This document shows, one piece after another, positions 56,414 to 64,000 of a DNA stretch of 64,000 nucleotides. The notes under the pieces were generated by a model that saw only the letters and a list, made by a program, of their open reading frames with translations, had not been told where the DNA came from and did no database searches. The stretch comes from Aureispira anguillae (GTDB taxonomy: Bacteria; Bacteroidota; Bacteroidia; Chitinophagales; Saprospiraceae). Numbering within the stretch: position 1 is the first letter of the stretch; each line of letters starts with the position of its first letter. The translations under genes were made by a program, and so were the position numbers. The DNA lies in NCBI RefSeq assembly GCF_026000115.1, contig NZ_AP026867.1, forward strand, positions 4,631,001 through 4,695,000. The letters are read 5' to 3'.

Positions 56414-57718
56414 ATGGGCAATATAGTAGCTATTGTTGGTCGCCCTAATGTAGGTAAATCGACTTTCTTTAATAGAATGCTAGGCATGCGAAAGGCTATT
56501 GTTGATGATGTTAGTGGTGTTACTAGAGATCGTCAATATGGTTCTTCTGAATGGAATGGTCAAAAATTTATGCTTGTTGATACAGGTGGTTTTATTGGTG
56601 ATTCTGAAGATGATTTTGCAGCAGCCATTCGAACACAGGTTCATACAGCCATAGAAGAAGCTCAAGTCATTCTTTTTATGGTTGATGTCAATACAGGAGT
56701 AACAGATTTAGATGAACACTTAGCAGAAATACTTCACCGCACCAAGAAAAAAGTATTGTTGGTTGTCAATAAGGTTGACAACAGTGCTCGTCATCTGGAT
56801 GCACACGAATTTTGGTCGTTAGGTTTTGACCAAATGTTTCCGCTTTCTTCCAATTCGGGTAGTGGAACAGGAGATCTTTTAGATGAAGTCGTCAAATTAC
56901 TTCCAACAGAAGAACTGATCGAGGACGATTTGCCAAAATTTGTAATTGTTGGTCGTCCCAATGCTGGGAAATCTTCTTTTACCAACGCTTTATTGGAGGA
57001 AGAACGCAGTATTGTAACAGAAATAGCTGGTACAACGAGGGATAGTATTCATGCCAAATACAGCAAATTTGACAAAGAGTTTTTGTTAATTGATACAGCT
57101 GGTCTGCGTAAGAAAAAGAATGTTTCTGAAGATTTAGAGTTCTACTCTGTTATGCGTGCTGTTCGCTCGCTCGAAAATGCCGATGTATGCATTCTTATGT
57201 TAGATGCAACCAAAGGTATAGAAGGACAAGATCTAAATATTTTTCGATTAGCAATCAAAAACAACAAAGGGGTTGTTATTTTGGTGAATAAATGGGACCT
57301 TGTTCAAAATAAGGAAACCAATACCGCTAAGGATTTAGAAGACAAAATTAAAGAACGTATTGCTCCTTTTACGGACGTGCCGATTGTGTTTATTTCTGTT
57401 CTAGAAAAACAACGTATCTACAAGGCGATTGATGTAGCTTTGGAAGTTTATGAGAATCGTTCTACTCGTATCAGTACTTCCAAACTAAATGAGTTTGTGC
57501 AAGAGATTGTTGCCGCACATCCACCTCCACCCCACCGTGGACATTTTATCAGCATCAAATATGCAACGCAAATTCATACTCCCTATCCAGCCTTTGCTAT
57601 GTTTTGCAACTATCCCAAGCATATCAAAGAGCCTTATAAAAATTACTTAGAAAATAGATTTAGAGAGCATTTTAACCTGACAGGTTCTCCAGTTGTCTTT
57701 TTCTTCCGACAAAAATAA
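56414..57718 (+). CDS. der: Ribosome biogenesis GTPase Der
   Basis: Essential ribosome-assembly GTPase with two G domains (434 residues). First: GRPNVGKSTFFNRM, DTGGF, NKVD. Second: GRPNAGKSSFTNAL, DTAGLRKKK, NKWD. KH-like C-terminal domain ends with ITSPVVFFF-type residues (NLTGSPVVFFFRQK). The frame is open to a TTG at 56393, but ATG 56414 (MGNIVAIVGRPNVG) is the family start. Confidence 0.97.
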   Translation: MGNIVAIVGRPNVGKSTFFNRMLGMRKAIVDDVSGVTRDRQYGSSEWNGQKFMLVDTGGFIGDSEDDFAAAIRTQVHTAIEEAQVILFMVDVNTGVTDLDEHLAEILHRTKKKVLLVVNKVDNSARHLDAHEFWSLGFDQMFPLSSNSGSGTGDLLDEVVKLLPTEELIEDDLPKFVIVGRPNAGKSSFTNALLEEERSIVTEIAGTTRDSIHAKYSKFDKEFLLIDTAGLRKKKNVSEDLEFYSVMRAVRSLENADVCILMLDATKGIEGQDLNIFRLAIKNNKGVVILVNKWDLVQNKETNTAKDLEDKIKERIAPFTDVPIVFISVLEKQRIYKAIDVALEVYENRSTRISTSKLNEFVQEIVAAHPPPPHRGHFISIKYATQIHTPYPAFAMFCNYPKHIKEPYKNYLENRFREHFNLTGSPVVFFFRQK

Positions 57719-57741
57719 CGCACTTCTCTATAATATTTAAG

Positions 57742-57776
57742 ATGCCATTAGAATAAATTCTGGTGGCATTTTTTCT
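57742..57776 (+). terminator. Terminator after der
   Basis: ATGCCATTAGAAT / ATTCTGGTGGCAT (57742-57754, 57757-57769) followed by TTTTTCT. Confidence 0.82.
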
Positions 57777-57845
57777 ATGCCTAGCTCAAAAGTTTTCTTA
57801 TTTTGTTGTTTGTATTGATTCATTTATACACTTAACGACAACGCT

Positions 57846-58763
57846 ATGCTGCTTACTATTATCCTGCTCATCGTCACCCTCCTCATTGTCCCTTATGTAT
57901 CTTTTAATTATGGAACAGCTCTAACCGAAGTACAAGAAATGATTCTCTGGGACAGTTCTTACATTTTGTTAGGAGCAATGGCCTATTGCTTTATTGTTGG
58001 CGAATTGGCTCGTAATAACAGTCAAGTCGATAAACTTTGGAGTATCATTCCTATTGTTTATGCTTGGTACATTACTTATGCAGGGGGGTGGAATGAACGT
58101 ATGATCCTAATGTCTGTACTCGTCACCATTTGGGGCATTCGATTATCCTTAAATTTTGCCAGACGGGGAGGCTATTCTATAAAATTTTGGGAAGGCGAAG
58201 AAGATTATCGTTGGGAAATTTTGCGGCAACGTCCTGGTTTTAAGAACAAAGGAATCTGGTTTCTATTTAATTTATTCTTTATCTGCGGTTATCAGATGAC
58301 GTTAATCTATTTATTTACCCTACCCGTTCTGACTGGATTAAGTGAAGCGGCTCCTGCTTTAATGTGGATGGATTACGTACTAGCAATAGCGTTTATTTTC
58401 TTTGTAGCAATAGAAACAATTGCCGACCAACAACAATGGAATTTTCAAACCGAAAAATATCGCCGCATCCATGCTGGTGAAGACTTGGGGGACTATGCCC
58501 ACGGTTTTATTAGAACAGGGCTCTGGAGCAAAATGAGACACCCAAACTATATGGCAGAACAAGCCATTTGGCTCGTTTTTTATTGTTTTAGTATTATTGC
58601 AACAGGCGAGTTCCTAAATTGGAGTATTGCAGGGGCGCTGCTATTATTAATTTTATTCAAAAGTAGCTCTGATTTTTCGGAAGAAATTACAACAAAAAAA
58701 TACCCTGAATACAAAACCTACCAAAATAAAGTACCTCGATTTTTGCCTTTTACCAAGTGGTAA
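57846..58763 (+). CDS. DUF1295 / steroid 5-alpha-reductase-type membrane protein
   Basis: Polytopic protein of 305 residues with about seven membrane helices. The C-terminal part is the conserved DUF1295 region: KYRRIHAGEDLGDYAHGFI, TGLWSKMRHPNYMAEQAIWL and KKYPEYKTYQNKVPRFLPF, the pattern of the steroid-reductase/isoprenylcysteine methyltransferase fold. Function unknown. Confidence 0.85.
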   Translation: MLLTIILLIVTLLIVPYVSFNYGTALTEVQEMILWDSSYILLGAMAYCFIVGELARNNSQVDKLWSIIPIVYAWYITYAGGWNERMILMSVLVTIWGIRLSLNFARRGGYSIKFWEGEEDYRWEILRQRPGFKNKGIWFLFNLFFICGYQMTLIYLFTLPVLTGLSEAAPALMWMDYVLAIAFIFFVAIETIADQQQWNFQTEKYRRIHAGEDLGDYAHGFIRTGLWSKMRHPNYMAEQAIWLVFYCFSIIATGEFLNWSIAGALLLLILFKSSSDFSEEITTKKYPEYKTYQNKVPRFLPFTKW

Positions 58764-58768
58764 AAATA

Positions 58769-58822
58769 AAAACTATCAGAAATGTCTAATTACTATTTTC
58801 CTAGCATTTCTGACAGTTTTTC
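58769..58822 (+). terminator. Terminator after the DUF1295 gene
   Basis: AAAACTATCAGAAATG / CATTTCTGACAGTTTT (58769-58784, 58805-58820) with a 20-nt loop. Confidence 0.75.
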
Positions 58823-58900
58823 ATATTTAGAAGAACAAATACGGTCTTTTTAATATTGATTAAAAGTCCTAATTTATTTCATAAATCACCTTTCTAATTA

Positions 58901-59176
58901 TCAAGGATTGATCGTTAAATGACAAGCGCAAGCTTCACATTCTCCCAATGTTCTAAAAGGTATTGCTCCTCCTCCTATGTACGTGTATGGACTGCACCTA
59001 CCTTCTTGTCGATCAAAATAATAATAGATTTCATAGTTTTCTCCTGTAATACAAGTTACTTTATCAGGTACCATTGCACAGTGAACAGTACAAATAGATA
59101 ACTTTACACAACTAACCAAGCAAAATATGATTATTCCAAATAAAAAACATCTAAAAGTGAACTGTTTTTGCAACAT
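58901..59176 (-). CDS. Kunitz/BPTI-like lipoprotein
   Basis: Lipoprotein of 91 residues (lipobox LVSC, Cys23). The mature part has a Kunitz-like pattern: Cys33-x8-Cys42, the YYYFDRQEGRC segment (like the RYFYNAKAGLC of BPTI), CSPYTYIGGG, and FRTLGECEAC. The Cys expected after GG in Kunitz domains is Gly70 here, so one disulfide is lost; extra cysteines exist (Cys29, Cys85). Kunitz domains block serine proteases. It lies last in a row of three minus-strand small lipoproteins. Assignment is moderate because bacterial Kunitz-type domains are uncommon and this one is degenerate. Confidence 0.6.
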   Translation of the reverse strand: MLQKQFTFRCFLFGIIIFCLVSCVKLSICTVHCAMVPDKVTCITGENYEIYYYFDRQEGRCSPYTYIGGGAIPFRTLGECEACACHLTINP

Positions 59177-59280
59177 AATAAAGTTATATTTTAAAGGATT
59201 ATAAAATTAGTACGATTCTATCTACTCTTTCTATTACTATCTATAAAACAAGCACCTAGGGGTTTTACAACAGCATAAAA

Positions 59281-59670
59281 CTAGTAAACCAAAACAGGTC
59301 TTCCATCTTCACATATTATATCACTTGGAGCTGGTTCTATCATACAATTGCTTACCAAACCCCAATTTTGATTATAACTCATTTGAGCTTGTCTATACTG
59401 CTCCACCAATGCTAAAAATTGTGGCGTATTAATATTGACAGGATAGGCTATATATCCACTTGGACCACCACAGGGTTTGCTCCCAAATCCAACATAAGCC
59501 CATTCAGAAGCATCTTCACAGCTTATGCTTTCTGTTATTGCTATAATCCTTGATGCTATTTCATTCAATTCCCTGCCTTCCTCCTCTTGCGTTAGTTTTA
59601 CCTCCTCTTTATTACAAGCTAATAGGGAACAAATTACGATCAGGAAAGCCATTATAATCTTTACTTTCAT
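59281..59670 (-). CDS. Small Cys-containing lipoprotein, possible inhibitor or binding protein
   Basis: Lipoprotein of 129 residues: lipobox SLLAC (Cys19), then a compact domain with SCEDASEWAYVGFGSKPCGG, YIAYPVNINTPQFLALVEQY and SNCMIEPAPSDIICEDG. I know this pattern from Bacteroidota lipoproteins of unknown function. It lies between the Kazal and Kunitz-like genes, so a role in protease inhibition is plausible but only inferred from the neighbours. Confidence 0.65.
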   Translation of the reverse strand: MKVKIIMAFLIVICSLLACNKEEVKLTQEEEGRELNEIASRIIAITESISCEDASEWAYVGFGSKPCGGPSGYIAYPVNINTPQFLALVEQYRQAQMSYNQNWGLVSNCMIEPAPSDIICEDGRPVLVY

Positions 59671-59737
59671 TATTTTTTTTGTTTTTTATTGATGATAAAA
59701 TTGGGGTATTCATAAAATGAGTAGATAGGCTATAACA

Positions 59738-60112
59738 TTAGTTACAGGCTCCCGCCGTCCAACTCGTTATTCCAGCACAACCAGCCATACAAGCATTACT
59801 ATAGGTTTTCCCATTGCAACCACAAACAGGATCATACTCCATAGTGCAAAGACAATCTGGATTGGGGCGTTCTATACAGTTTGGGGCTACTGTTCCACAA
59901 TCCATTGGATACGTATAAGAAACGCCAACGCATTCAGCAAGACAAGGATTGCCATACGTTTTTCCATTACAGCCAATAACGGGGTTATATTCCTGTGTGC
60001 AAATGCAATTCGGATTAGGACGTTCTATACAATTATTTTCTTTCTGACAACCAATCGTCGCAAAAAGAACAGTAAATAAAAATAAAAACGATAAACAAAT
60101 TCGGTAATTCAT
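59738..60112 (-). CDS. Lipoprotein with two Kazal-type protease-inhibitor domains
   Basis: Lipoprotein of 124 residues: lipobox ATIGC (Cys22). Two near-identical Kazal domains: residues 28-72 ([18 protein letters not shown] then [16 protein letters not shown]) and 79-123 ([18 protein letters not shown] then [16 protein letters not shown]). Kazal domains block serine proteases through a tight-binding loop. The second has the full cysteine set; the first has Ile46 where a Cys is expected. First gene of a three-lipoprotein row. Confidence 0.87.
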   Translation of the reverse strand: MNYRICLSFLFLFTVLFATIGCQKENNCIERPNPNCICTQEYNPVIGCNGKTYGNPCLAECVGVSYTYPMDCGTVAPNCIERPNPDCLCTMEYDPVCGCNGKTYSNACMAGCAGITSWTAGACN

Positions 60113-60448
60113 AATAATTGATTTTTATAATTTTAATAATGGTTGTTTTGTATTTTAAGTTGCAAATACTGAGTTAAGTACAGTCCTCTCCCATTCCGTT
60201 TTCTGAGTCAAAAACAGGTTCAATACCTCTTACTAAAATATCCTTAGTGTTATGGATATAATACTCCGTTAATTAGCTCGTTACACTCGTGAGATAATTT
60301 TTTACTTTTTTACAAAAAAAAGCAAAAAAACATCTTGTATTCGATTGATTATTAAGTAACTAATGTTTTGAGTGGTAGAGTTTCATTGTTTTGATAATCA
60401 ATCGAATACGATTTTTCAACGGAGTAATGATGGATACACACTAATTAA
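60113..60448. other. Intergenic region of 336 bp with nested inverted repeats
   Basis: Between the lipoprotein row and the barrel-fused membrane protein. Outer arms TACTCCGTT / AACGGAGTA (60262-60270, 60418-60426) enclose inner arms GTATTCGATTGATTAT / ATAATCAATCGAATAC (60337-60352, 60394-60409), all perfect. It may be a mobile repeat or a regulatory structure. No gene seen. Confidence 0.55.
60262..60426. repeat. Structured element with nested perfect inverted repeats
   Basis: 9-bp outer and 16-bp inner perfect inverted repeats over 165 bp. The TTACTCCGT motif at its edge is similar to the sequence at 23584-23593. Confidence 0.5.
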
Positions 60449-62098
60449 TTAAAAACGATAACTCAACCTTAATTTAAATGCAAGCCCTAGATTTACTAGA
60501 ACAGGAGAAGTTTCTATATCCTGCTGCCCGCCAGATTGTTGAGTCCCAATATTGGATCCATTAGATTGTTGAGCAATAAAGTTATACTCATAAGAAAAAA
60601 GCCCCTTTAGGTTAAAATGCTTGGATATATGATAATTTAAACCTGTTCCAATATAAATTCCCCAATACTGCATTGAAAAAGTAGACTTAAGCTCTGTTGT
60701 TTTACTAAAATCTAAGTCTTGCCCCTTTGCCTGCCCATAAAATGAGTGAATCCTTTGTTGATAATTCAGCAAATTCCATTGCCCTCCTAACAGAAAGATA
60801 CACTCCAATCGCTTTTTTCCATATCGATAGCTCAATTCTAAGGGAATTTGATAATGTTTTAAGGCTAAATCTGTTCGAAAACCTAGTTCCACTAAATCTC
60901 CATCTGAAATTCCCTGCGGAAACAATACATCGATATGTTCTTGGATCAAGGTAGTTCCTAAATTAGACGACAAGGCGATATTGTCTTCTACATGTCCAGA
61001 AGTACTAACCTGCCCGTTTCCTGCCTTATAAGCAACCTCTATGTTATGATCTTCGTAAAGATTTGAAAATCCTAAATCAAAACCTGTTCCTATCCAAAAA
61101 TTTCGAATGGGAGAAGCCGAACCATGAACCCCATGCGAATGAGCAAATAAAAATTTATTCTTTTTTACATCGGTCATGGAACGCTGACTCTCCACAGAAC
61201 GAATCACATCGGTCATTATTCCTCTTCCTCCAAGTTGGTATCCAATCTCAAATTTTTTCCCTTTATGGAATTGCTTTAACTGAAAATCATCCTCTAACAA
61301 TGGCGTTACAATTTGTTCTTGTGGCTCTTCTTTTATATCTACTATCTCAATTGGCTTAATTTCATTTATTCCATCTTTATTAGCCAACATCGATTTAGCT
61401 GCCTTATCTAAAGAAGTTGTACATTCCCTTAAATCTCCCAAAAGCAACTCTTTCTCTTCATTTAGGTTTTTAATTTGTTGTTTTTGCTGCTCGTTTCTTA
61501 TTTTAAGGCGTTTTAGCTGTTGCTCCAAAACTCTATTGATTGCTAAAAGCTCTTGAGTTCTTTTTACTAAATGATCGTTGTTCTCACTATTTTTTACCTT
61601 TATTTCTCCTTGCTTTTGTTCCTTTTCTAAGGATGTAATAACATGCTGCTGCTGTTGGATAATAGCTTTTAAGCTGTTGTTTGTTTCTATTAAATCATCC
61701 TTCTCTATTTGTTCCCTTTTTTCATTTGCTCCATTAAGTGCATCAAACGGCTTACTTTTTTTCTCATTTGCACTATTCTTATTGATCTCTGTTTTTGAGG
61801 GTAATAAATCCTGCTGCTTAGATGTATTTAAAGTTATGTGCTGATTGTTTAAAGCTGTTAATGCTGCAATATCTTTTTGCAAACAACCAATATAAGCCAA
61901 CATAAGCAAACCTATTGCTGCCAGCATCACATAAAAGAATAATACCTTTTTTTGCTTTTTATCCGCAGGCATAAGGATTTGCTCTAAAACCTGTTGTTTA
62001 GTAGTTTGGCTAGGTCTTGCCCAAGCTTCATCCTCGTTTTCCATATTGGAAAGTCTCTTACGAAGGAAATCTTCTAAATTCTTATTCTTGTCTTCCAT
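60449..62098 (-). CDS. Anti-sigma-like membrane protein with coiled coil and predicted outer-membrane barrel
   Basis: Protein of 549 residues. A cytoplasmic N-terminal part (about 1-50, with NEDEAWARPSQTTKQQVLEQ) is followed by one membrane helix (about 52-72), a long coiled coil (about 75-240, ending near the KRLKIRNEQQKQQIKNLNEE stretch) and a C-terminal domain (about 285-549) of alternating strands that ends in Phe (NLGLAFKLRLSYRF), as outer-membrane barrels do. The gene begins 4 bp after the sigma factor gene, so it is likely the cognate anti-sigma factor. An inner-membrane helix plus an outer-membrane barrel in one chain would span the whole envelope. This layout is unusual. Confidence 0.75.
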   Translation of the reverse strand: MEDKNKNLEDFLRKRLSNMENEDEAWARPSQTTKQQVLEQILMPADKKQKKVLFFYVMLAAIGLLMLAYIGCLQKDIAALTALNNQHITLNTSKQQDLLPSKTEINKNSANEKKSKPFDALNGANEKREQIEKDDLIETNNSLKAIIQQQQHVITSLEKEQKQGEIKVKNSENNDHLVKRTQELLAINRVLEQQLKRLKIRNEQQKQQIKNLNEEKELLLGDLRECTTSLDKAAKSMLANKDGINEIKPIEIVDIKEEPQEQIVTPLLEDDFQLKQFHKGKKFEIGYQLGGRGIMTDVIRSVESQRSMTDVKKNKFLFAHSHGVHGSASPIRNFWIGTGFDLGFSNLYEDHNIEVAYKAGNGQVSTSGHVEDNIALSSNLGTTLIQEHIDVLFPQGISDGDLVELGFRTDLALKHYQIPLELSYRYGKKRLECIFLLGGQWNLLNYQQRIHSFYGQAKGQDLDFSKTTELKSTFSMQYWGIYIGTGLNYHISKHFNLKGLFSYEYNFIAQQSNGSNIGTQQSGGQQDIETSPVLVNLGLAFKLRLSYRF

Positions 62099-62102
62099 AG
62101 CC

Positions 62103-62645
62103 TTATTTAAAAAAAAGTATTTGTATTTTTTGTTGCAAGACCTTCTTTGCCTTAGACAATTGAGATTTAGATGTCCCCACTGAAATATTAAGTGCCTCAG
62201 CGATTTCTTTATGCGAATATCCTTCTATCTCTCTCATGTTAAAAACAACCCTATATCCTGACGGTAATTGCTGTATTACACTAATTAATTCCTTTGTTGT
62301 AATATCACCTAGGATATTATCCGACCAATCTATATTTCCCTCTGTTAATTCTAAGTCTATAAAAGACTGCTGCCATTGATTCTTCTTCAAATAATTTAAA
62401 GCTGCATTTATAACAATTCGATTTGACCAACTTTGGAAAGATCCCTTCTCTATATCAAACTTGTCTAAATACTGGAATATACGAGCAACTCCTTCCTGAA
62501 AAATATCTTCAGCTTCAGATCTATTATGAGCATACCTCAAACAAAGGCAAAACCACTTTTGTTCAAACCTAGCGTATAACTCCTCTATAGCTAATCTATC
62601 TCTCTTCTGAACCTTTTTGATTAATAGGTTAATTCCTTTATTCAT
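62103..62645 (-). CDS. RNA polymerase sigma factor, ECF type
   Basis: Sigma-70 family protein of 180 residues with region 2 (YARFEQKWFCLCLRYAHN, AEDIFQEGVARIFQYLDKFD) and region 4 (QLPSGYRVVFNMREIEGYSH, then KEIAEALNISVGTSKSQLSK). ECF type by length. The partner gene downstream is separated by 4 bp. Confidence 0.92.
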   Translation of the reverse strand: MNKGINLLIKKVQKRDRLAIEELYARFEQKWFCLCLRYAHNRSEAEDIFQEGVARIFQYLDKFDIEKGSFQSWSNRIVINAALNYLKKNQWQQSFIDLELTEGNIDWSDNILGDITTKELISVIQQLPSGYRVVFNMREIEGYSHKEIAEALNISVGTSKSQLSKAKKVLQQKIQILFFK

Positions 62646-62752
62646 AGTATCTCTTTTGTCTTCTACTTACTAATATCAAGAATTAACTAAAAAGGTTGCC
62701 TGGCTTAAGAAAAATATTTTTTATTTTTTTAGCATTCGCAATTAAACAAAAA

Positions 62753-62792
62753 AAAAGGAGTGATAAAATCCTAAGATTCTATCACTCCTTTT
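62753..62792 (-). terminator. Terminator of the rRNA operon
   Basis: On the minus strand, stem AAAAGGAGTGATAGAATC / GATTTTATCACTCCTTTT with a 4-nt loop and a following T-run (forward A-run at 62748-62756), about 65 bp after the 5S gene. Confidence 0.88.
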
Positions 62793-62856
62793 ATATTTAT
62801 TATGGTGCTTTGACCATTTATGTTCTAATTAAACAACTTGAAGATTTAAAAAAAAA

Positions 62857-62967
62857 GAAGGCGGTGACCTACTCTCCCACCCTAGGGCAGTACCATCGGC
62901 GCTGAAGGACTTTACTTCTTTGTTCGGAATGGTGAAAGGTGTCTCCCCTTCGCTATTGCCGCCTACT
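62857..62967 (-). rRNA. rrf: 5S ribosomal RNA
   Basis: Minus strand; reverse complement starts near GGCGGCAATAGCGAAGGGGA, has the conserved CACCATTCCGAACA and GCGCCGATGGTACTGC stretches, and ends near GAGAGTAGGTCACCGCC. Ends are approximate (within about 5 nt). Confidence 0.95.
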
Positions 62968-63103
62968 ATTCTTTGTCTTTTCAGACTGCTCTTCTCGTTC
63001 TTTATTAGAACGCTATTTCTTTATTAACATACTTTGGAGAAAAAACTTCAGCTCTTAGATAATTTTCTTGTATCTATTATTTTTTCTTCTATTTCTTTAA
63101 AAA

Positions 63104-64000
<897 letters not shown>

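Noticed and set aside
62968..63103. tRNA gene in the 23S-5S spacer
   Set aside because: No cloverleaf or T-arm consensus seen in either strand.

Overview
The window is AT-rich chromosomal DNA from a member of the Bacteroidota, most likely the Saprospiria (Aureispira- or Saprospira-like). The evidence is: proteins ending in type IX secretion (T9SS) type A sorting domains; a TonB receptor with a carboxypeptidase-regulatory-like N-terminus; a LytTR regulator paired with a TPR sensor kinase; promoters of the form TTTG-N19/20-TAnnTTTG; almost no Shine-Dalgarno sequences. The genus is an inference. No insertion sequence, prophage, CRISPR array or tRNA was recognised.

Layout. 1-1662: a large minus-strand gene cut by the left edge (a surface/secreted-type beta-propeller-like protein without signal peptide). 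2381-8405: LytTR regulator, sensor kinase, TonB receptor and OmpH/Skp chaperone. 8807-13360: DUF4956, VTC polyphosphate-polymerase-like and CotH/beta-helix genes. 13605-19319: outer-membrane barrel, PspA, YbjN-like, ScpB, membrane protein, ClpX, ClpP. 19756-23542 (minus): kinase with coiled coils and a GNAT acetyltransferase. 24043-30654 (plus): an STM4011-STM4015-type cluster (LRR protein, ATP-grasp protein, alpha/beta hydrolase, HAD hydrolase, alkaline-phosphatase-fold hydrolase, two radical SAM proteins), faced by a second LRR gene at 30676-32019. 32335-34427: groES-groL with strong inverted repeats in front of each gene. 34684-39323: two multi-domain peptidoglycan hydrolases sharing an N-terminal module and a promoter element, with a lipoprotein between them. 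39430-54738: TIGR01777 oxidoreductase, three T9SS cargo proteins (one of 1629 residues), an ABM-like protein, RecQ, a polytopic membrane protein and an L,D-transpeptidase lipoprotein. 54958-58763: cupredoxin, L21, L27, Der, DUF1295. 58901-60112 (minus): three small lipoproteins, two of which look like Kunitz and Kazal protease inhibitors. 60449-62645 (minus): sigma factor plus a membrane protein joining an N-terminal membrane helix, a coiled coil and a predicted outer-membrane barrel. 62857-64000 (minus): 5S and the 3' part of 23S rRNA; the operon continues past the right edge.

The most interesting candidates are: (a) the peptidoglycan hydrolase pair, which looks like leaderless exported effectors with a possible immunity lipoprotein; (b) the extended STM4011-4015 cluster of unknown function; (c) the protease-inhibitor lipoprotein cassette; (d) the sigma / barrel-fused anti-sigma pair. 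At DNA level there are two dispersed repeat families and several perfect palindromes at regulatory positions (groES, groL, recQ, clpP).
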